Assembly (NCBI RefSeq): GCF_028769735.1
Contig: NC_088178.1
Coordinates: forward strand, 22,518,357 to 22,582,356
Direction of reading: 5' to 3'
DNA length: 64,000 nt
From: Zonotrichia leucophrys gambelii
Lineage: Eukaryota > Chordata > Aves > Passeriformes > Passerellidae
Each line of letters starts with the position of its first letter. Positions within the stretch are counted from its first letter, which is position 1. Positions 20,895-32,211 of this stretch are shown piece after piece. A model generated the notes under the pieces. It saw nothing but the letters and a program-made list of their open reading frames with translations, was not told where the DNA came from and ran no database searches. A program made the position numbers and the translations under genes.

Positions 20895-21689
20895 TCAGGA
20901 GAAGTCTCCTTTTCTCCTAGCACCAAATTCAGCTTTCAGATGCACTTGTAGGTCATACTCAGCTCTCTCCTGAAGCAGAAGGAGCACACTGTGTTTGCTG
21001 CCTCCTGCAGCCTGACTGAGGACTGGGAACACATCCATCAGCACACAGGAGTTGTTTGAATCTATTGAATCAGGAACATGGAGAGCTGACCAAAACTGGG
21101 AATTCAACCTTCCAGCAGTGGCCACTGCTCTGCCTCTGTTGCAAAGCAGCAGAAACCAGGGACCTCAAGCATGAATGGACTTTGTGTCTGTAGCAGAACC
21201 AGAGACCCTCAGAGTCTGGGCATCTATTTGCTTGGTCTAACCACCTCCTGGGAACATTTTTAACCTGTCTCATCCTGTCCCCACATGCACAGCAGAGCCA
21301 AAATGGGACAAGGTCCCAGAGCTGCTCTCTGAAGCTGTAGGATCCTATGGAAGCCCTTGGCTACTGCCTTAGGTCCTTCACGGGCCCCAAAAACAAGCAG
21401 AGCCAGTAAGCATCCTTGGAGCAGGATTCTTATTTATACAGAAGTATAATCTCTCTCTAAAGGTGTTGTAGGAGAGTGATTCACATCCCTCTGTGCAGGC
21501 TGAGAGCTGAAGAACAGTGAGGCTGAGTGCCACGAGCAGGGGTGGGCACATAACCTGTGGCAGAGCAAGAACAGCAGCCCAGCAGTGTTGTGAGCCCCTG
21601 CCACCTCTGCTTGTCACCACTGCTCAGTGTCAGAGCTGTGGCCACCTTGCCTCCTGCCCACCCAGCCAGGCAGCCCACTCCCTTCTCCT
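20895..21689. other. Gene-free DNA right of the LTR
   Basis: No gene, repeat or regulatory cluster is recognised. CpG-poor mixed sequence. Confidence 0.5.
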
Positions 21690-22080
21690 TCAGACTCTTA
21701 AAATAAGACTCGCAAAGCCTCGAGCGTGGTTTCGATTTCATTAATAAATCCCTGCTTGCACTTGAAGCTGCTGTGCCTTTTAAAACATCATCCATGGCTC
21801 TGGTTACACTCCTGATGAAAGCAGGCATGGCCCTATTAGTTTTCATGGCAAACAGCACTGCCACGTCCTGCAATCCTTTAGGCACTTGCTGTAACCCAAG
21901 TTTCACAGGAAAGGGAGGGGGAAAAAAAGGCATCTTGAAAGGCAGTGTCCTTCTCCTTCCTTGCACACCAAGGGCACTGCACACTTGAATCCCTCTCAGA
22001 ATCAGCTTTCATTAATTAATACCATTTTAAAAATAGTTTTAATTATTTTTAAATTGCTACCAACAATTACCTGCTGGCTC
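21690..22080. promoter_or_regulatory. Candidate conserved regulatory block
   Basis: The left part keeps CpG in an otherwise CpG-poor setting (ACTCGCAAAG, CCTCGAGCG, TTTCGATTTC). The right part has a homeodomain palindrome TTAATTAA at 22012-22019 followed by TTTTAATTATTTTTAAATT. No repeat family or coding potential is visible. Function is inferred. Confidence 0.35.
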
Positions 22081-22954
22081 TGCAACTCCCACCTGATGCC
22101 TGTGTCCCTCCAGCCCTGGGATGGGGCTGTACCAAGGGGCAGGAATGGGGATGGGGTGTGGAGAAGGGAAACAGGAGCTGCTTCAGCAGTGAGGAGCAAC
22201 AGCTGTTCTGGAGTGCAGTCTCCTCTCCATAGCTCAGAGAGGAGGGAGCTGGGGAGCAGAGTTAAGTGTCCACAGCCAACCAGTGTGAAAAACACACCCC
22301 ATGGCAACAGGTTTGCTCTGGGTCATGAATCCCAGACCTGCAGATGGGTAAATCAAGGCACAAAGGGTTTAATGCTCACTAGTGGTAGAGGATGGGGAGG
22401 ACAAGGGGAACTGTTCCAAAACTGCTGAAATGAGTTTCCAAATGCCTTCAGGTTTGCTCTGTCCCTTAGGCAATGCTTGGAGAGCTTTGTGGAAGTGAGT
22501 TTGCAGCAAAAGCAGAGAGACCATGCTCAAACAGGCCATCAGTAAACCAGCACAGAGATGCAGCAGTGTTAGGCAGAGATAAAGGAAATAAAAAATGAAA
22601 ACAGACAGAAGGAAAAAGATATTAAGAAAAAAGAATATAATGAAATGAGAAAAAAGGTGAGAACAAGAAGAAGAGAGGGAGGAAAGGGAGGAAGTCCCTT
22701 TGCATCTTCTGAAGCAGACAGGTGCCAAGGGCCATGATCCCTCTCTCCTGCCCTGGATCACACATCTCCACCTGTGTCCCAGCATGTTCCCTGCCCCACA
22801 GCAGTGCTGGCTGTCCTGCCCACCCCAGAGCTAAGCCTGGCAGCTGTCAGAGGGGCGGGATGGCCAAGCCCTGGCCTGGCTCTCGCTGCTCGCACAGAGC
22901 AGCCGGGAGAGGGTGGCAGGTGAGCGAGGCACAGTCATTGCTACAACAGATGGT
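22081..22954. other. Gene-free DNA with a purine-rich tract
   Basis: No gene is recognised. About 22,577-22,695 is strongly purine-rich on the + strand (GAAAAAG, AAGAAGAGAGGGAGG), a simple-sequence tract that is not pure. A GC-rich patch lies at about 22,850-22,930. Confidence 0.5.
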
Positions 22955-23110
22955 AGAGGCATGACATTACATGGCAGGGCTATTATTTATTGAGTGCTCG
23001 TGTTTGTCATGGCTGAAGATGACATCTTATTAAGGAGTCATGACACTGGGCGATTTTTTTAAGCCTAGGGGCCAAGAAGGCTAATGAACAGGGATAGCTC
23101 CAGGAATAGA
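22955..23110. promoter_or_regulatory. Candidate enhancer with a cluster of TGACA sites
   Basis: Four TGACA/TGTCA cores, the half-site of TALE homeodomain factors (MEIS, PBX, TGIF), lie at 22962-22966, 23005-23009, 23020-23024 and 23041-23045. Two form the inverted repeat TGTCAT (23005-23010) / ATGACA (23019-23024). ATTATTTATTGAG and TTATTAAGG are also present. No repeat or reading frame explains the block. Confidence 0.4.
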
Positions 23111-23629
23111 CAGAGGGAAGGCTGTTTTCAGGTCACAGGCAAAGCTGACTAATGTTTCACTGACCTGATTTCTGGGTGATTTCCAGGCACATCTTGCTCC
23201 TGCTGATTAGGGGTGGATGCTTCTTGCCATGGCCTGACAGTGCTGGCTCAGGGGAAGCTGTTTCCTCAAGAGACCCTGTGGCAAGGGAGCAAAGCCTGAG
23301 ATGTGTCATGAGAAAGCTCCCACCCACGGACAGCCAAACACCAGCACTCCTGCAAACAAGGGCATGTGGTGGGCAATGGCTTTTGGACAGGTTTCCCCAG
23401 ATCTCACCTTGAAGGAGGTTTGGAGGGGAGCTCTCAGAGACCACAGGCAATAGCTGGGGGACTGTGGCACTTTCACTCCCGTGTGATGCTCGTCAGGACA
23501 GCTAGACCCACAGCAGGGCTGCCTGGCTCGTTCTGACCCTCTCAGCCTGCCCTGGCACCAGCTCTGCAAGGCTTGCCCTGCTCAGCCTGAAACAAGAGCT
23601 GTGTCCCTGCAGCTCCCATGCACCGGCTC
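23111..23629. other. Gene-free DNA between two candidate enhancers
   Basis: No gene or recognisable element. CpG-poor except for a few sites near 23,470-23,540. Confidence 0.45.
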
Positions 23630-24070
23630 CTTATCGCTGACCCGCTCTGTCAGTGCAGATGCTTGACTAATGTTCCCTTGTAAAATGTTGTGTTAAGCAC
23701 ATTCCAGGCGCTGACATTAAATACCCGGGCCAGGGCAGCGCTGAGCCAGCCCCAGCCACACGCCGCTGCTGCCGCAGCCAAATTTCCAAATTTGCTTTTT
23801 TCTGCCCCGTCCCCGGCTCCCCCTGCCCTCCCTGGGGCACAGCCAGCGTGGGCAGCGGGGGAAGGAGGCAGCAGGCAGGACCGCGGCTGTCTGGCAGATG
23901 AAATAATAATTACCCCGGCAGCCTCTGGCCTCCCTCGCATTCCTCTGTGCTAACAGCTCGGCTTATTTTGTTTTCATCCGCAAATATTGACTCGTCGGGT
24001 TCTTTTCACCTCGTGCCTATTAAAAAGGCATTGCTCAGAGTATTGTTATTGAATTTGTTCTGCAGCTGCT
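23630..24070. promoter_or_regulatory. Candidate conserved regulatory block with TEAD and homeodomain sites
   Basis: The block keeps CpG (GGCGCTGAC, ACCCGGG, CACGCCGC, CCGCGGC, CATCCGCA, ACTCGTCGGG) in CpG-poor surroundings. ACATTCCA at 23699-23706 matches the TEAD M-CAT site and TAATTA at 23907-23912 a homeodomain site. AT-rich and GC-rich segments alternate. No repeat or convincing reading frame is seen. Regulatory role is inferred. Confidence 0.4.
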
Positions 24071-24329
24071 AGAAGCATCCAGCAGCTTGGAGGAATTCAC
24101 CCACACCGTGGTTAGCGCAGGCCCTGAGGGCTGTGTGCCCTCAATACCCTCCAAAACTGCTTTGCCTGCTGCTCTCCAAGAGACAGGACCTGGGTCTGGC
24201 TCAGCAAGGATTCTGTCCAGCCTTTCCTCCAAGGGGAGATCAGGACGGTGCTGGGGATGAGGCAGAACCATGATCTGCTCCTGGGGGATGCTGCTTTGCT
24301 GCTCTGTGCCTCAGTTTCCCTGCTCAGCC

Positions 24330-24545
24330 TTGTGATTCCTGACCATTTCCGTAATGGGCTGGGAGTGTTAATTATAGACATGCGATTTAACAGCCTGACC
24401 TTTTGTTGCTGCAACTTGTCTTTCAATATTTGCTTCAGCTTGAAGATGTGGGAGTTGTTTCCAGATGCCTTAACGTAGCTGGAGCAATAACCAGATAAAT
24501 AAATCCCTTCATTTCTCACCGAGCTGAATTCTCTGGGTAATTAGT
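24330..24545. promoter_or_regulatory. Candidate conserved regulatory block with TAATTA sites
   Basis: TTAATTATA at 24368-24376 and TAATTAG at 24538-24544 are homeodomain-type sites. Between them is AT-balanced sequence with isolated CpG (CATGCGATTT, TAACGTAGC, CACCGAGC). It lies 260 bases from the preceding block and may be part of the same element. Inference from composition only. Confidence 0.35.
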
Positions 24546-27500
24546 GAGTGTGACAGCAATGTTCACACAGCTCCAGTGTGAGAGTTTGGGATTGTGGTTG
24601 GGGGTATACTGATGCCTCTCCCATCTTCAGGGGGTGTTTGGGGTGAGGCACAGGGATCTCCAATCCCTCCCCTCTTTCCCCACAGCGTGCAGCCAAGGGC
24701 AGGGGCAGCAGGAGAGCAGCCTGCTCGTGAGGAAAGCCCCTGTTTCGGCAGCTGTGCTCAGCTTTGGCATCTCTCCCAGAATAAAACTGACTGGCACCAC
24801 ATTCCCAGGGACTGCCCTCTGTCCCTAGCCCTCCCTCCAGGGGAAATCCCAGGGATGCCAGCACTCTGCAGGCGGATCTCACCTGATTCCCAATGGGAAT
24901 AGGAATTGAGACAGGTGAGAAAGGCTGAAGCATCAGAGGGCACCCCGAGGTGGGTGTCCTTATTCAAACCTCTCCCTGTCATCTGTGAGTGTCCCAATGG
25001 ACCCTTCTCCATCAGGGGTCTGACAGATGCTTGTTCCTGTGGGTGGGTTGGGCTGTGGTGACCCTTAGGATCCTCTATATCCACATTTATGGCAGGATCC
25101 TTTCCTCAGCTTCTCCACCCTTCTAACCTCCCTCCAAATGCCTTTTTAACTTCTTCCAGCACAAAAAGAGCCAGCAGGTGAAATCCCAGCTCACCAACCC
25201 TGCCTAGACCCCAGCAATAGTCACCAGCCAGGTGTGGGACATCAAAAGCTCTGACCCTGTGGTGGAGGGAGGCTCTTTTTGGGGGAGGGATGGATGGTGT
25301 GTGGCACATGATCCCAAACTCCCTGCACTGAGCAGGTTGCCTCCTGCCTCGTGACCAGCCTGCTCAGAGGAACACGGCCGCCTCCTTCTCCCAGCGCCTG
25401 TTTGTGGAAAGCAAATGTCAGCGTTGTCATGCCCAAGTGTTTATTTTGGAAACAGCCGGGGGCCTGGCCAGCAGGCACGGGGGACATGATCCTCCTTCAT
25501 GGCAAGGAGGATCAGCCACCAGGCAGCAGCTCCTGCCACGCCCCAGCAAGGATGTGGCTTGGCCAGAGGGCTCCTTTCTGCTGCCCTTGGCCTGCACCAC
25601 ATCAGGTCTGTCACAGACACTGGCCAGGCCCAGGGAGAGCACTGTGCTCGGCCCTGGTGGCAGCCAAAGCCTGGGGAACACAGACCTGCCTGCGGGTACC
25701 ACGGCACCTCGGGGTGACCCATACGGGCGCTGGCTCTGGATAACACCCAGGGTCATTCCAGGCATAGTAGTTCCATGTCCCTGCCTGGGGTGCGAAGAAA
25801 ATCATCTCTGAGAAGTGTCCTGTTCTCCTGACCTTTGCTCTCCAAATATTTAAGATCCCTAAGATCCCACAGCGCACAGTCACAGGCCTTGTTGGGCTTC
25901 AGTGTGATGCCATTTGCCTCCTGTCTCAGCTGTCCCCAGTAATTCATCTCTGGCTCCCTGATCTGGGGATGTGGAAGATCCTCTAGCACCACCAGGCTTC
26001 CCTGAGGTGAGTGCAGGCAGCAGGGCACCCTCCCAAGCCCTGTCTGTCCCTTGTTCCCTGCACACCCACATTCTCCCCTTGCCACAGCCTGATGGTCACC
26101 AGGAATTGAGGGGACTATCCATGGAGGGCAGTCCCCTGTCCCTGGCAGAGCTCACTCTTCCCTCCCTGGTTTGCTTCTCTCACTATTCCAGCAGAGACAA
26201 GAGAGAGCTCAAGCATGGCCAGAGTGAGCAAACCCTGGCAAAGTCCTGGACTTCACATTAGGGAAGATGCTGGGTGCATTTGGGTTCTGTGTAACAAGCA
26301 GGAGGAGAAAACTGGGAATTACATGAGCCAGCAGTAAACCAGAGAGCCAGGCCCAGACCTCAACATAGCCTGGGATTTTTTGGTCAAGGTCAAGGACTGG
26401 GCAGGCTCAGACCTGAGCCCTTGGAGGGTCTGAGCTTGCTGTCAGAAGGTGGCATAAATTAAGAAGGATGCTTTTCTCTCCTGGGGTAGTTGTGGATTTA
26501 TTACCCCTGTTTCATGAGTTCCTGGAGGTATCTTTGCCCAATATTTTCTTGGAAGAAAAAACCTGTTTGGAGAGATCTGGGCTGAGGATGGAGACCTTCA
26601 AAAGACACTCCAGAAAGAAGAACTTTGTTTGGACAGTTACACCATCTCAGTGACGAGGGAGAATGCTCAGCTGGCAAGTCCTTGAGGAAATGGCAGTGAC
26701 TGCCACTGAGCATTAGTGAGGGTGCAAGGGGAGAAGAGCTCAGGAGGAGGATGCTCAAAGGAGGAGGGACATTTTGAAAGGGGCCATAGTGGCTGCTGAA
26801 TTTTCTTTGCTCTGACCATAGGTACAGCTTACTGTAGATCCTAAAATCCCAGGCCTGGCAATTTTGGTTGAACATCCACTTGTTCCACAGAGGACTTTCC
26901 TATTGATAACTGATGCAGTAAAAGAATAAGGATTATTTAACCACAGAAGATTCAGTACTTTATTTGAGACAGAGCCATAAAGGATGTGCCCATCAGAGAC
27001 CATTGAGCAAGAAGTCCCAGACAGATCCTTCTGTTCAGAAGCCCCTTTGCTACTGCTTGTTGTGTGCTGAGGATGGCAAAACACCCAAACCTCAGCTTGC
27101 ATGGTTTTACGATGAGATAAAAGTTTTTGATGCTTCACAGACAAAAGGGGATTTTTAAAAGCTCTTTTAAAATGACGATTTATTAAAATAAATTATTACT
27201 AATTGTATTTTCATACTTCTTTTAAAATTAGATATAAATTTTCAGTGTACTGCTTGAAATCTTGATAATAATTCTCTTCTTGGCCAGACACTACATTTTC
27301 CTACCAAAAGCTGTATTTCTGATGGTTTCCAAAAATAACAATAATTTCAACACAAAATACCAATGAAATATCATAAAAAAGGTGCCAGTTTCAGATCATG
27401 TGAAAAAAAAAAGTTTTTTTTTTCTTTTTCAGATGGATTTGTTTTCTTGAGAGATGATGTTATTTTCTTGAGGGAAAAGAAACCCCAAGTGATGGCAGCA

Positions 27501-30040
27501 GCACAGCTTAGATTTTCAGCAGATGCAAGTCAGGTCATCCCCACAGGGGCTGGCACTGTGTTGCATTGAGGGAGGATTTAGCCTCATGGGTTTATGTGAT
27601 GTCCTCACCCCTCTCCATTTGCTGCTGACACCACTGGTAGCACTCCTGCCTTTACCAACAGGGCTGCAACTGGATGCTGTAGAGCAAAAAACCCCTATGG
27701 AGATGGAGAGAAAATCATAAGTACATGAAAAATGGAAGTTGAAAGGTGAGGTTTGAGGAGAGGAAGTGACTCATGGGTTGGGAATGAGGGATAGGGTCTT
27801 GGGGAGGCTCAGCAGCTCGAGCTTCAGTGACCCCCGACTGCGAGGAGTCATGGGGAGGACGGAGGAGAGGCCAAGCATGGAGCAATGAAAGGAACAGTCG
27901 GGCCCAGGGAGAGCTGTGAAACCCTGGAAGACAAGTCCATGGCGGTCATGCAGAAAGGGGAGGGATACCCAGCCTTTCCAGACTGTCTGAGATGTTTATC
28001 CTTCTCTCTGCTTTGAGTGGGGGCTGCGTGAGACACGATGAGGTGGAGACTCGAGGGAAGCCAGGAAAGCTGATGCATCTCCAGCAATGGCTTGAAGCTG
28101 TGCTCAAACTCCTCATTCTGCATCTGCTGTGCTGTGTGGGGAAAGGGGCAGCATTTCCTAGGCCACTGTGGCATAAAGGAATGGGGCTATGTTTGAAATA
28201 TGTTGGAAATAGTTTGGATATCCCCAAATGAACCCTCTGACCTCCTTCTGCAAAGCCATCACATGTATGCAGTCAGGGCTGGGTGAGTTGGTGAAGGATG
28301 TGTGGGTGCAGTGGTGGCACACAGGTACCACATCAAACAATGCAAATGTGGAGGAAGTTAGGGCTCCCTTCCCCACCACCCTCCAGGAAATCTGTGTGTA
28401 GTGGGGTTTTTGGTGTATTTGCATCTGGTTGTAAAATAAGCTATTAGGATGCCTGCTGTGCCTTAGCAGATGGTGCCTGAGATATTGCAAAGATCTTGTG
28501 CCCACAAAATGGGACCAGCTCAGGAACCAGAGAGGTTCTTGCAAAGCTGCTACAGTTGGCAGCTGGAGACCAAGCTGTGTGCTCACCCACTGGGCTTCTC
28601 TGCCTGCCCTAACCCCATCTCCCAGCTGCCTGCACCCTCCTGTCCCACTCCACATGGCTCCCAGGGCATCCTCATAGCTCTGAGATCACACAGAGGGCAA
28701 GTGCCCAAAGGCATCCTTGGTCTCTGTCTTTGGAAACACTGAGCTGTTCTTGGCTGCATTGGAGCCTGATTTGCATAGAAGGGAAATACTTGGCTCTAAT
28801 TCACTTATTCTGGGCATGGTTTTCAGTGGGACACAATGCTTACTATGGAGCAAAGTGACTTTTTCCACCACTCAGGGGAAGGAACTATATATATACACAC
28901 ACATAGATAATAGATATCTGCTTTTGCAAGTAAATAAAGCTCTTCATTTCACCCCACCATAGTGAAAACAGACTTTAAGCTGTGACAGCAGTTTTTGTCA
29001 TTTATTCTATGAACATCCAGATACATCTCTGCCATTCATGCATGGTTTGAGTGAAGTATTTCTAGGGGCAAAGCAGGCTGGAGATGCTGCTTTCTCAAGA
29101 GAATGCAGCAGTTGCCTGGAAACACTACTGGTTTCTGAGATGCCATGTGCTAGGACATTAAAAATATTTAATTCAAGGTCTGTTCCCTCAGAGGTATATA
29201 AGACAGCCTCAAGGAAAAGGAGCTGAAGGGGATCTCTTGGTCCTTCAACCTTTGTATCCGATCACTGCTTCTGGGGACAGAGAAGGAAGAACTCTGTTAT
29301 TTGGAACATGAAATTATTACTCCATCTATTGCAGCATGGAGGTGCTCTATTTCTCAGGTTTTAGCACATATGCAGAAAAACACAATTTTTAATGATTTCT
29401 CTGGGTGGAAAGTCCTAGAAATACCACACAGAACCTACCAAAGCCCTGGCTGGGCTTCCACTCTCATGGAGTGGTTTCCATGCTCACATCCAAAAGGCTT
29501 GTGGCCAACCCAATAGAAACTCAGCATGTGATGGAGCTCAGCATGGAGAGAGCCAGTCAAGGTATGCTCAACACTTCCCATCTCTTCTGATAAATCTGCA
29601 GCACTCATGAACTAAAACTGAGTTTTTGTAAACTGTCTAAGGGAATTTCTCTCTTGCTTTCCTAGGCCAGCACGTGGATGAGTCTTGGCAGAAGTTTCAG
29701 TGTGGATTCTACTGGGCATAGTACTGGAGACTTTAATTGTTGTAGGAGTTGGCTTGGAGTCCTCTATTTCTTGAACACTGGTGAGACAAATATTCTGGCC
29801 AAGGAATCAACCCAGGCACCCACTAACTTGGAGGCAGCACGTGGGGCCAAGTGCTTGTGTGGAGCACTGTGCGATCCTGTTGCATTCAGCCTGGCTGTGC
29901 ACCTCCAGAGAGCCAGTAGGTGCCATCACTGTGGCTGCTTAAAGATCATTTAAAGATCCCAAATCCTGCAAAACAGCACTGCTCTGGAGCCAGGAAAGCA
30001 GTGCCCCTGGTGCCATCTATCACAGCTTGGTTGCCACTCT
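24546..30040. other. Gene-free DNA
   Basis: No gene is recognised over 5.5 kb. There are GC-richer patches at about 25,340-25,760 and AT-rich parts at about 27,160-27,440, including A and T runs around 27,402-27,429. A short mixed TATATA/CACACA repeat lies at about 28,886-28,904. Open frames are all below about 140 residues, with no recognisable domain. Confidence 0.5.
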
Positions 30041-30061
30041 GTGTGTGTGTGTGTGTGTGTG
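30041..30061. repeat. (GT)10 microsatellite
   Basis: Ten GT units and a final G. It stands about 50 bases before the CR1 element and is likely polymorphic. Confidence 0.9.
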
Positions 30062-30111
30062 TTAGCCCTATGTTGTCACAACAGGCCACCAACACATGAT
30101 ATCTTTATGTC

Positions 30112-31182
30112 CAGGTTGGAGAGACATGGATTTGAAAGGAGAACTTTTTGGGATTGGGAACTGGCTGGATTGCTGCAGCCAGAGGGCTGCAGTCAAGGGC
30201 TCTGGGGCCAGTGACAAGTGCTGTCCCTCAGAGCTGTGTCTTGGCACTGGCACTCTTTAATATTTCCATCACTGGCATCAATCTCCATCTCCTACAGACT
30301 GTGAGACTGAGAACACCCTCAGCAAATTTGACACCAAGCTGAGTGGTGCAGGTGACACTCCTGAAGGATGGGATGTCACCCAGAGGGAACTGGAGAAGCA
30401 GGCCCATGGGAAATTCACAAACTTCAAGAAGTCCAAGTGGCAGGTGCTGGTCACTGGGCAATCCCAGACGTGGGTATGGACTGGGAGATGTCATGGAGAG
30501 CAGCCCTGTGGAGAAGGACTTGAGGGGTCTAGTGGATGACAGGCTGGACATGCACAGAGCACAGAACAGCCAAATCCTGGGCTGTGTCCAAAGCAGTGTG
30601 GCCAGAGGGTCAAGGCAGGGGAATCTCCTGCTCTGCTCTGCCCTTGTGAGGCCCCACCTGGAGCACTGCATCCAGCTCTGGGCCCTGAGACATGAGAAAG
30701 TCTTGGACCTACTGAAGTGGGCCCAAAGGGACCACAAATGTGATCAGAGGGATGGAGACAGGCAAGAGAGATGGGGTTGTTGAGCCTTGAAAATGGAAGG
30801 TTTCAGGAAGAACTCACTGCAGCTTTCCAGTACTTGAAGGGAGCTTCTAAAACAGAGAGTGAGTGACTTTTTACACAGGCAGGTAGTGCCAGGACAACAG
30901 GGAACAGTTTTAAACTAGAAGAGATTTAGATTAGGCACTGGTAGGAAATTCTTTGTTGTGAGAGTGGCCAGGTCCTGGCACAGGCTGCCCAATGAAGCTG
31001 TGGATTCTCCATTCCTGGCAGTGTTCAAGGACAGGCTGGACTGGGTTTGGAGCAACATGGTCTGGTGGAAGGGGCAGGGGGTTGGAACTAGATGATCCTT
31101 AAGGTCCCTTCCAACCCAAACCATTCTATGACTCTGTGATTCTATGATTCTGTGATTCCATTTTCCTGTGATTCTAGGATTC
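30112..31182 (+). mobile_element. 5'-truncated CR1 LINE with remnant of reverse-transcriptase end
   Basis: The element is in + orientation. The start resembles the late part of CR1 ORF2: GGAACTGGCTGGATTGC, then a segment translating to LALALFNISITGI that corresponds to the reverse-transcriptase LFNIFIND region (about 30,240-30,290). At 30,321-30,340 the FADD-type active-site box has lost six bases, leaving K-F-D-T-K. The remaining ORF2 end and 3' untranslated part follow, with GATGATCCTTAAGGTCCC and then ATTCTATG-type terminal repeats at about 31,122-31,180. Stops and shifts show it is dead. The left boundary is approximate. Confidence 0.9.
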
Positions 31183-31190
31183 AATGAGCA

Positions 31191-31260
31191 GGCCTCACCC
31201 CATAACAACAGGTCCCACCCAGTGACAACAGGCCCAGCTCAGACCCATCTCCAATATAAA
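31191..31260. repeat. Degenerate 20-base tandem pair and TATA-like site beside CR1
   Basis: Two adjacent 20-base units (31191-31210 and 31211-31230) agree at 15 of 20 positions, both ending ACAACA; a partial third begins GGCCCA. AATATAAA follows at 31253-31260. The arrangement could be the remnant of an LTR or another element, but no family was recognised. Confidence 0.35.
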
Positions 31261-32166
31261 CCCCTCTTCCCCCAGCAGGCTCAGCTGTGCAGCAGAAGGT
31301 GCTGGACAGGGTGAGGATGGAGCGGTGTTCCCTGCTCGGAGGGGGAGAATGGGACATTTGGTTTGCCAGCAGGCCTTGTGCAAGTTGTTTATCCTCCTTA
31401 CCTGCTTATCCTCCAGTTAGGCAGGCGATCTCACTCTGCTGCTTGGAAAGTAATCTCTGGAATATTCACCAGGGATGGATTTGTTGATTGTAAAATTAAA
31501 GGAGGCTTTGGGATTAGGGATTCTGACCTCTGATCTAGCTCTTCCTGAGTCTATGACTGCAGGTTGGTGTTTTAGCTGGAAAGAAGAAAATTTTGTGCTA
31601 GCAAGTAACAATAAACGAGCTTAGTAAAGTTTTTTTATGCCTATGTTAGAAAGATTTTAAATGTGTAGCCCTAATTGGAGAGAGCACCAGGTTAAAACTC
31701 AGTAAGGGAAGTTTATTGAAGGTTTTTAAAATTTTTTATTCTAAAAACTTGACTTTTTTTCCTAGAAAAAAGTGTTTTACTTTACTTTCTGAATCTATTT
31801 TTGATGGAATGAAAAAGCATGAGCTGAACTTTGTGTTTAAGTGGCATTTCCTCTTTTTCTACACTAAAATGGTAGGGGAAAGGTAAAGGAGCTTGAGGAA
31901 GAGAAAAAAATTGATTTAAAAAGATTAGCCCTTGTCTCCTAATCTTTTTGATAAAAGCATTTCTGAAACATTTTTAGAGAACAATCATTGTTTCTTCTTG
32001 AAGTACATGGGTTGGAAAGAGTTGCATTGTGGTGGAATGAGCCTTTCACTTTTTAAAAGAAACTTTGGCAAAATAGCTGTAGTTTAAGTGAAGGATTTTA
32101 AATTGCAGTCATCTTGAATGCTCAGAATTCCTTCCATTATCCTGAGAACTCTGCCATCTGCATGTG

Positions 32167-32211
<45 letters not shown>

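Noticed and set aside
30343..30783. Forward frame of 146 codons
   Set aside because: It is part of the CR1 ORF2 remnant and interrupted on both sides; not a host gene.
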